NCBI RefSeq assembly: GCF_000372525.1
Contig: NZ_AQUR01000076.1
Location: 20,050 to 70,109 of the forward strand
Direction of reading: 5' to 3'
Length of the DNA: 50,060 bases
Source: Cupriavidus neocaledonicus
GTDB lineage: Bacteria; Pseudomonadota; Gammaproteobacteria; Burkholderiales; Burkholderiaceae
The position numbers and the translations under genes were made by a program. The notes beneath the pieces are model-generated. The model was not told the origin of the DNA, did no database searches, and saw only the letters and a list, made by a program, of their open reading frames with translations. Shown one piece after another: positions 44,577 through 50,060 of the stretch. Numbering within the stretch: the first letter of the stretch is position 1; the number at the start of each line of letters is the position of its first letter.

Positions 44577-45302
44577 ATGAGCCTTGGTTTTGGCTATCAG
44601 GCACGCATCGGGCACCTCTACCCCTCTGGCGGCCTGTGCGATTTTGAAGTCCAACTGATGGCGCCAGCCGGCGTCCAGTTTGTCACGACGCGCATGCCGT
44701 TCTCGCGCACTTCACTTGAGAGCGACAAGGCTGTGGTGGCCGATGTAGAGTCCCACGCGGCGCTGCTAGCCACTGCCGAGGTCAGCTTGATCGCCATGAA
44801 CTGCACGGCGGCCAGCATGGCAGTCGGGGCACAAGCCATCAACCAGCGAATCTTCGATGCCACTGGAATTCCCTCGATTACCACCACCGATGCCATTCTC
44901 GCCGCCTTGCGCGCGATCGGCGCGAGCCGTGTCGCGCTGATGACACCATATCCCAGCGAGGTAGTAGAGATGGAAATCGCGTTTCTGGCGCGCCACAATA
45001 TTGAAGTTACCTGCGATATATCGGACCCCTGCTCCACCCCCATCCAGCAGGGCTCTTTTCCGGCCTCGCACTGGGCTGAACTGGCTGCGCAAATCGACAC
45101 CGACCAGGCCGATGCCGTGCTAATCAGTTGCGCCGGCATACAGGTAAGCGGCGTGATCGAAGCAATCGAGCGTGCAGGCAAGCCCGTGGTCGCCAGCAAT
45201 CAGGCTCTGCTCTGGCACTGCTTGCGCACACTCGGTCTGACCGATCGGCCGTCGGGATTCGGCAGTCTGCTGGCTGGTCGTTTCGACAAACGCGCATCCT
45301 GA
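44577..45302 (+). CDS. Asp/Glu racemase or maleate isomerase-like enzyme
   Basis: The 241-residue protein belongs to the Asp/Glu/hydantoin racemase superfamily, closest in pattern to maleate cis-trans isomerases and arylmalonate decarboxylases. The two catalytic-type cysteines are Cys76 (LIAMNCTAASMA) and Cys185 (VLISCAGIQV). PSITTTDAILAALRAIGASR and RVALMTPYPSEVVEME are conserved blocks. It follows the transporter by 68 bases on the same strand. Isomerisation of a cis-dicarboxylate or a decarboxylation would both fit an aromatic pathway; I cannot choose. Confidence 0.85.
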   Translation: MSLGFGYQARIGHLYPSGGLCDFEVQLMAPAGVQFVTTRMPFSRTSLESDKAVVADVESHAALLATAEVSLIAMNCTAASMAVGAQAINQRIFDATGIPSITTTDAILAALRAIGASRVALMTPYPSEVVEMEIAFLARHNIEVTCDISDPCSTPIQQGSFPASHWAELAAQIDTDQADAVLISCAGIQVSGVIEAIERAGKPVVASNQALLWHCLRTLGLTDRPSGFGSLLAGRFDKRAS

Positions 45303-45330
45303 AACTTCGGCAACGATGACCGTATCCGGC

Positions 45331-45611
45331 GGCTGCACCCTAAAGAGGCGTTTGGCATGGCGCGCCGCGGCTGCGGACGCGCGGGCCGGCATGGAAACCT
45401 CAAGCCGGTGCTGGCCAGCGCCTCGGCCTACTGGCTTCGCCACACCGCTGGTCCGCACATGACCGACCAGCAGGTCGACCTGCGCTTTGTGCGCGACAAC
45501 TTTGGCCACAGTTCGCTGTCGACAACGAGTGGCTACTTGCACAGCGAAGAGGATGCCCGGCACCGGGCGACACAGGAGCGGCATCGGATTGGCTGGACCA
45601 GCAAGACGTAG
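45331..45611 (+). pseudogene. Truncated tyrosine-recombinase C-terminus
   Basis: The frame reads LHPKEAFGMARRG and then VLASASAYWLRHTAG, DLRFVRDNFGHSSLSTTSGY and LHSEEDARHRATQERHRI. It is very like the last 90 residues of the recombinase at 26870-28090, with His, Arg, His and the Tyr nucleophile kept. Everything before is missing, so it is a remnant, not an enzyme. It lies right after the isomerase-like gene and marks the end of the catabolic block. Confidence 0.9.
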
Positions 45612-45919
45612 GCGCGCAGGCCTGCCAAGTTCATGGCCATTGCTCTCACCTGGATCCATGCGCTCCAAGGTTTGCTTCGCTATCAGGGGTGAGAAAAAGC
45701 GAATGCATACGCCCCTACGTCCGAGGACACCGCACGCCGCTTGAGCAAAATGCAAGCCCCCAATCGCATTCCTTCCGTGCGCCAGCCCACATTGGCTCTC
45801 TGCTTGCCCCCCTAAGCTAGAAAAGTCCGGTGGAACGTCCTCGCGGCTTTCGACCGTGAGCTTCCAGCGCGGAATTCCCGCATTCCATGGCAACGCTGCC
45901 AACGCAGGAGGTGATGCAA
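45612..45919. other. Gap after the recombinase remnant
   Basis: About 300 bases without a supported gene. The last part holds AGGAGG (45906-45911), the ribosome site of the next gene. No repeat matching the sequences around the intact recombinase was found by eye. Confidence 0.4.
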
Positions 45920-47644
45920 ATGCGTCAACGCATGATTTTCCGGAAAACCGTGTGGGCGTCAGTCATTGGCTTTGTCCTGCTGGCGCCGCCGGTTCACGCA
46001 GCTCCCGTCAGCTTTGACAATGACGCCTGCAACAACCCTTCCGCGGAAGCCAGGCTGAGGCAGCGAGAAACTGCCGTGCTCGGCCCGGCCCATGCCGAGT
46101 CGCATGCCAGAGCACGTGCCAAACAGTGTCGCGTGGCAGCCGGTCTGGACCGGGTTGCCACGCCGGATGATCAGGTGCTGGCAGCGGCCAGAGCCCAGGC
46201 CACCAATACGGCGGGCCAATGGAGCGAGCCTTTCGTCATTCCGGTAGTCGGCATCACTGCGGTATTGCTGCACACCGGCAAGGTGCTGTTCTGGTCGTAC
46301 GAGCCGACGCAATACCATAATCCGGCAGCTTCGAATACCGGTGTCGCCTATGTCTGGGACCCTGTGACACGCACGGGGCATCCCATTACGCCTCCCGAGA
46401 ATATCTGGTGTGCCGGCCAGACGATCCTGAGCGACGGCAGGGTTTTCCTTGCGGGTGGCAATCTGCGCTATCCGGACCCGAATGCACCCGAAGGCCAGCA
46501 GAACTTCCAGGGCGCGCTGAGCAGCTATACGTTCAATCCGCTCAACGAAACCTGGACCACCCAACCCAATATGTCGGTCGGCCGCTGGTATCCGACGGTG
46601 ACCAAGCTGGCAGACAACCGGGTAGTCATCACCAGCGGCCTCGACGAAACGGGATCCGGAAATACCACGTCGGTGGTTGAGTTGTTCACCCCTGCCGCTG
46701 GCATGGACAGCGTTGGCACGATGAGCACGGTTTCGTACCACGACCCGTCCGGCATGTATCCGTTCCAATACCTGCTGGGTTCGGGCCAGATGATGCAGGC
46801 CGGACCGGCCTTCTACAATACCGTGCTGCTGACGCCTGACGCCTGGTCATGGAGCAGCATTCCAAACATGCTGAGCTCGCACTATGAGTGGGCCAACGGC
46901 GTTCTCTATACCGATGCCTCGGTCACGCCCGTCAAGCAGGTCGTGATGATTGCAGGCGGCGCCGAAGGCGACAGCGCCTTCCGCAACAACGAGTGGTTCG
47001 ATGTCGGCAACCCTAACGCCGGGTGGAGACAGTTTCCGCAATGGCTGCAGCCTCGCCATAACGCCAATACCGTGATCCTGCCGGATGGCACGCTCTTTAC
47101 GGTGGGCGGCAATGCGGCCAGCAATGGTTATGACAACCCGCATTTCGACAGTGAGCTTTACAACAAGCCGGCCGGCGATCCGACCGGGACCTGGATCTCG
47201 ATGAGTCCGAACACCATCCAGGCAGGCTACCACTCGAGTGCCATTCTGTTGCCTGACGCCACCGTCTTGCTGTCCCAGGACGATATGAATCCTCTGGCCG
47301 CCAGCACGCACCAGGCGCAGGTGTATTCGCCACCGTACCTGTTCAAGGGCGCGCGCCCCAATATCACCAGCGCACCGGGTGCCTTGAGCCTGGGACAAAC
47401 TTTTACCGTCGGCTCCAGCACCCCCAATGTTTCCAGCGTTGCGCTGGTGGCGCCGGGGGCTGTGACCCACGCCAACGACATGCATCAGCGCTATATCAAA
47501 TTGCGCTATACCAAACAGGGCGCGAAGAACCTGCGCGTCACCCTGCCCGCTTCCAGTTCTCTGGTGCCGCCCGGCTACTACATGCTGTTTATCATCGATT
47601 CTCAGGGGGTGCCTTCGGTGGCCAAATTCGTCCGGGTGTCCTGA
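45920..47644 (+). CDS. Galactose oxidase-like copper-radical protein
   Basis: The 574-residue secreted protein starts after AGGAGG at eight bases; a frame from 45887 is longer but runs through that site. A signal peptide ends near APPVHAAPVSF. The Kelch-like propeller and C-terminal DUF1929/Ig-like domain match galactose and glyoxal oxidases. The active-site residues line up: Cys164 (IWCAGQ), Tyr224 (GRWYPTV), Tyr437-His438 (AGYHSSAILLPDA) and His517 (GAVTHANDMHQRY). A Cys-Tyr crosslink and copper radical are thus expected. The substrate, probably an alcohol or aldehyde, is unknown. It stands alone outside the catabolic block. Confidence 0.88.
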   Translation: MRQRMIFRKTVWASVIGFVLLAPPVHAAPVSFDNDACNNPSAEARLRQRETAVLGPAHAESHARARAKQCRVAAGLDRVATPDDQVLAAARAQATNTAGQWSEPFVIPVVGITAVLLHTGKVLFWSYEPTQYHNPAASNTGVAYVWDPVTRTGHPITPPENIWCAGQTILSDGRVFLAGGNLRYPDPNAPEGQQNFQGALSSYTFNPLNETWTTQPNMSVGRWYPTVTKLADNRVVITSGLDETGSGNTTSVVELFTPAAGMDSVGTMSTVSYHDPSGMYPFQYLLGSGQMMQAGPAFYNTVLLTPDAWSWSSIPNMLSSHYEWANGVLYTDASVTPVKQVVMIAGGAEGDSAFRNNEWFDVGNPNAGWRQFPQWLQPRHNANTVILPDGTLFTVGGNAASNGYDNPHFDSELYNKPAGDPTGTWISMSPNTIQAGYHSSAILLPDATVLLSQDDMNPLAASTHQAQVYSPPYLFKGARPNITSAPGALSLGQTFTVGSSTPNVSSVALVAPGAVTHANDMHQRYIKLRYTKQGAKNLRVTLPASSSLVPPGYYMLFIIDSQGVPSVAKFVRVS

Positions 47645-47715
47645 GGGCGGAACTGCGCGGTATGGCGGCATGTTTGTTGCAAGGCCGGGTATGGTTGCCC
47701 GTTCAGGAGACAGTC

Positions 47716-48255
47716 ATGCCATTCGATGCACGCCAGCCCGGCCGCCATGCCCGCGATGCCAGATCCGCACTTGCGGCGATATTGCTTTGCCTGACAACCG
47801 GCCTGTACGCCGCAGCGCCCGCCGGCGACGCGGACTTCATGAACAAGGCCGCACAGGCCGGCCAGATGGAGATCGATGCCAGCAAGCTGGCCGAAACCAA
47901 GGCCACCAGTGGCACGGTCAAGCGTTTTGCCGGGCAGATGCTGCAGGACCACCGCGCCGCGGCGGAAGACCTCAAGCGCCTGGCTAGCGCCAAGGGCGTG
48001 CAGTTGCCGGCCACCCCGAGTCCCGCAGATCAGAAGAAGCTGGAAGCCCTGGGCGCACTGCAAGGCGCCAGCTTCGACAAGCAGTACGCCGATGAAGTCG
48101 GCGTCAAGGCGCACAACGATGCGGTGGCGCTGTTCCGCAAGGCCGCGAGCGACGCCCGCGACAGCGATGTACGCGACTTCGCAAAGAAGACCTTGCCGAC
48201 GCTTGAACATCATCTGGAATCGGCCAGGAAAATGGCGTCGGAGGTATCGCGATAG
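47716..48255 (+). CDS. DUF4142 periplasmic protein
   Basis: The 179-residue protein starts after CAGGAGAC. A signal peptide ends near GLYAAAPAGDADF. The mature part is a four-helix DUF4142 domain (ferritin-like helical bundle): FMNKAAQAGQMEIDASKLAE, VKRFAGQMLQDHRAAAEDLK and KAHNDAVALFRKAASDARD. The family is envelope-located and stress-related, with no assigned reaction. It follows the galactose-oxidase-like gene by about 70 bases on the same strand and may share its transcript. Confidence 0.88.
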   Translation: MPFDARQPGRHARDARSALAAILLCLTTGLYAAAPAGDADFMNKAAQAGQMEIDASKLAETKATSGTVKRFAGQMLQDHRAAAEDLKRLASAKGVQLPATPSPADQKKLEALGALQGASFDKQYADEVGVKAHNDAVALFRKAASDARDSDVRDFAKKTLPTLEHHLESARKMASEVSR

Positions 48256-48382
48256 TTGTCCTCGGTACCGGTCAGCCGGAGATACGCCCACCCTTCCCTT
48301 CGCACCGCCGCTTGGACAGGTGTAGCGAATCGCGGCAGGCCGTGCCCGAGGCGAGGCGTCTGACGTCAGGGGAGGCAATGTC

Positions 48383-49060
48383 GTGTGTACCAATTTCGCC
48401 GCAGTGACCGGCCCGGTGCTGCGCGATGTATTCGGGGCCGAGCCACCGCCGGGAACATGGAAGCCGGAAATATGGCCCGGCGATGCCGCGCCCATCGTCC
48501 GTGCCGATGCCAGCGGCCGGCGCGAAAGCTTGCTGGCCACCTTTGGCCTTGTGCCGCGTTCGCGCCATGTCCATGGCGCCCGGGATTTTGAAACCATGAA
48601 TGTGCGCGCCGAGAACGTCGGCGACCGGCGCGGTTCGTGCAGCGCATGGCATCGCACCCAGTTTTGCCTGGTGCCGGCGATGGCCATCTACGAGCCGTGC
48701 TACGTCGCCGGCCAGGGCTGGATCCGCTACCGGATCTGGCTGCCGGACGAGCCGGCACTGGGCATTGCCGGACTGTGGAGGCAATGGCCGGACGGATCCT
48801 ATTCCTTCGCCATGTTTACCGTGAGCGCGCCAGGCCATGCGGTGATGAAGCTGATGCACACCCCGGGCAAGGAAAAACGGTCGGTCGTGATGATTCCCCA
48901 CCTGCAGTGGGGGGCATGGCTCGCGTGCCGGGATCCTGAACTGGCGCGAAGCTTCATGGCGCTCTACCCGGCCGAGAAGATGATGGCTATGCCAGACCCG
49001 CTGCCGCCCCCTTCCACCGAGGACTCCGGCACGGACGGGCTGGATGCGCTTTCGCTGTAG
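48383..49060 (+). CDS. SRAP (YedK/HMCES-type) abasic-site processing protein
   Basis: The 225-residue protein starts at a GTG after GGGGAGG, which makes Cys the second residue, the catalytic nucleophile that crosslinks to abasic DNA after Met removal. Asn73 (MNVRAEN), Glu104 (IYEPCY) and His159 (KLMHTPG) fill the other active-site positions. The family protects abasic sites in single-stranded DNA. The usual GFYEW reads AIYEPC here, so the protein belongs to a divergent subgroup. It is convergent with the small RNA-binding-like gene. Confidence 0.9.
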   Translation: MCTNFAAVTGPVLRDVFGAEPPPGTWKPEIWPGDAAPIVRADASGRRESLLATFGLVPRSRHVHGARDFETMNVRAENVGDRRGSCSAWHRTQFCLVPAMAIYEPCYVAGQGWIRYRIWLPDEPALGIAGLWRQWPDGSYSFAMFTVSAPGHAVMKLMHTPGKEKRSVVMIPHLQWGAWLACRDPELARSFMALYPAEKMMAMPDPLPPPSTEDSGTDGLDALSL

Positions 49061-49076
49061 GCCGCGCTATCGCCGC

Positions 49077-49331
49077 CTAGGCAAAACGGTCGTGCAGGAT
49101 AGAAGCGCTCAGCTGGCGCTTCTTCCAGTACATATGGTCGATGCGCTGCTGCAACTTGCCCAGCACTGCGGGGTCGAGGCTGCCGAAGGTCAGCAGCACG
49201 GCCGGGTGCGTGCCATCGCCGTCCTCATGTTCGAGGCTGTCGAACGGCGGGAAACCGTATTTTTCCAGGAACGCCTGGATTTCCTCGTCCGAGGTGTCGG
49301 GTTCGATATTGCTGAGCAGCAGGCGGCTCAT
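49077..49331 (-). CDS. Small RRM-like RNA-binding protein
   Basis: The 84-residue product begins at MSRLLLSNIEPDTSDEEIQA after GGGGAGAG; a longer frame from 49511 lacks a ribosome site. LLLSNIEPDTSDEEIQAFLE and AVLLTFGSLDPAVLGKLQQR resemble the beta-alpha-beta units of an RNA-recognition motif, with the aromatic RNP positions only partly kept. Such short proteins are widespread in Burkholderiales without assigned function. It is convergent with the SRAP gene with about 16 bases between stops. Confidence 0.75.
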   Translation of the reverse strand: MSRLLLSNIEPDTSDEEIQAFLEKYGFPPFDSLEHEDGDGTHPAVLLTFGSLDPAVLGKLQQRIDHMYWKKRQLSASILHDRFA

Positions 49332-49378
49332 TTTCTCTCTCCCCATTGCAAGGGTGACGGCGGGCGCCTTGTTGCAGG

Positions 49379-49528
49379 TTAGCATCTCGGCACCGACCCT
49401 GCACAATCCCCGTTGCTGGCATCGCGGCACGCCTTGCACAGCCACGATTGAACGAATTCCTGTACCGCTACCGGCAGGACTTGCAAATAATCCATGCCGA
49501 TGCCGGGCCACTCCAGGTAGGTGGACAT
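49379..49528 (-). CDS. Possible small protein, hypothetical
   Basis: From ATG 49528 the frame gives 49 residues, MSTYLEWPGIGMDYLQVLPV followed by AVQEFVQSWLCKACRDASNG. The composition is protein-like, with two cysteines near the end. An upstream in-frame stretch (THELVALGDTV) suggests a slightly longer product if a GTG is used. No family is recognised and the ribosome site is weak. Confidence 0.35.
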   Translation of the reverse strand: MSTYLEWPGIGMDYLQVLPVAVQEFVQSWLCKACRDASNGDCAGSVPRC

Positions 49529-49740
49529 GACCGTGTCGCCGAGCGCTACCAACTCATGCGTAACAGCGCGCACTCCTAGGCACCCCAGCCCGTCCGGCCC
49601 GCTCGGCTGCAGGGATAACCAAACAAATGAAGATACCGGCGAAAAGTGCGCTTCAGGCCTGGATCGAGGGATTCGCGCAAGGTGGCATTGCTGGTTTTCA
49701 GCGTGCCGGAGACTGGCGCAGCGTTTTGCCGCGCCAAAGA

Positions 49741-49777
49741 CAAAACCCCTCGCAGCACACGCTGTCGAGGGGTTTTG
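49741..49777 (-). terminator. rRNA operon terminator
   Basis: CAAAACCCCTCG (49741-49752) pairs with CGAGGGGTTTTG (49766-49777) around a 13-nt loop, and on the minus strand the stem is followed by TCTTT. It lies ten bases after the 5S end and is a strong intrinsic terminator. Confidence 0.85.
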
Positions 49778-49787
49778 CACAATAAGA

Positions 49788-49903
49788 GCCTGGCGATGAC
49801 CTACTTTCACACGGGTAATCCGCACTATCATCGGCGCGGAGTCGTTTCACGGACCTGTTCGGGATGGGAAGGGGTGGTTCCAACTCGCTATGGTCACCAG
49901 GCA
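49788..49903 (-). rRNA. rrf: 5S ribosomal RNA
   Basis: The minus strand begins TGCCTGGTGACCATAGCGAG, contains CCCATCCCGAACAGGTCCG and ends GGTCATCGCCAGGC, with the two ends pairing as helix I. This is a complete beta-proteobacterial 5S sequence of about 116 bases. It is followed by a terminator at 49741-49777. Confidence 0.95.
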
Positions 49904-50016
49904 TGAGGGGTTGTGGCGCTGTCGGGTTGGGACAGCGTCACGAATCGGGATGTAGTCTTGGTTGTGCGTATCGTGGCACAAGGCGACGATCAACCAGGTG
50001 AAACACACTGGTTATA

Positions 50017-50060
50017 GGATCAAGCCTTACGGGCAATTAGTACTGGTTAGCTTAACGCAT
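50017..50060 (-). rRNA. rrl: 23S ribosomal RNA, 3' end (partial)
   Basis: The minus strand from the right edge reads ATGCGTTAAGCTAACCAGTA then CTAATTGCCCGTAAGGCTTGATCC, the conserved end of 23S rRNA; the rest lies outside the window. The spacer to the 5S gene is about 113 bases. Confidence 0.9.

Noticed and set aside
49521..49831. Frames overlapping the 5S gene end and the terminator
   Set aside because: They run through the terminator and the 5S rRNA, so they are not genes.

Overview
The window looks like a chromosome of a Burkholderiaceae bacterium, most likely Cupriavidus or a close relative. The reasons are the high GC content, the three trimeric porins of the Burkholderiales type ending in -HKF/-HTF, Bug-type solute receptors, catechol and aromatic-amine catabolism, and a beta-proteobacterial 5S/23S end at the right edge. 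The genus is inferred from gene content only.

Layout. (1) 1-9.5 kb: an IS remnant, then a sequence matching 25 of 28 positions of the E. coli chromosome-dimer site dif (338-365), periplasmic and outer-membrane proteins (ClpP-like/LprI protein, lipoprotein, porin, EF-hand protein), a ribbon-helix-helix regulator with a palindromic promoter, a PHB-depolymerase-like esterase, and about 2.5 kb of decayed DNA including a frameshifted YefM-type antitoxin. (2) 9.5-16 kb: an unrecognised membrane protein, a decayed LysR gene, a LuxR-type regulator, an amidase gene whose segments are all present but lie in alternating orientation, and a porin. (3) 16-24.3 kb: an aromatic/methylamine dehydrogenase operon (large subunit, MauE, MauD, TTQ small subunit, two c-type cytochromes, aldehyde dehydrogenase, amidase), with a convergent AraC-type regulator. 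It should oxidise a primary amine to an aldehyde in the periplasm and pass electrons to cytochrome c; the aldehyde then goes to the acid. (4) 24.3-28.1 kb: a mobile-DNA module with a 30-bp tandem repeat, a KfrA-like protein, palindromes including a dif-like 9-6-9 site, a FitAB toxin-antitoxin pair and a tyrosine recombinase.

(5) 28.5-45.3 kb: a catabolic block. catB-catC-Bug receptor-pcaD is divergent from a catR-like LysR gene that has an ATAC-N7-GTAT site placed as in CatR/BenM systems. catA lies downstream of a long leftward operon that starts with a Rieske oxygenase alpha subunit and continues through a helical protein, two cupins, a ferredoxin reductase, an NTF2-like protein, a Rieske ferredoxin, an asparaginase-like protein lacking the usual Asp, and a porin. 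A divergent TetR gene, an aromatic-acid MFS transporter and an Asp/Glu-racemase/maleate-isomerase-like enzyme complete the block. The simplest reading is import of an unidentified aromatic acid, oxygenation to catechol, and ortho cleavage to 3-oxoadipate. The block is bracketed by the intact recombinase (26.9-28.1 kb) and a truncated relative of its C-terminus (45.3-45.6 kb), which suggests an acquired island.

(6) 45.9-50 kb: a galactose-oxidase-like copper-radical protein, a DUF4142 protein, a SRAP (YedK/HMCES-type) protein, a small RNA-binding-like protein, and the end of an rRNA operon transcribed leftward (23S 3' end, 5S, strong terminator).
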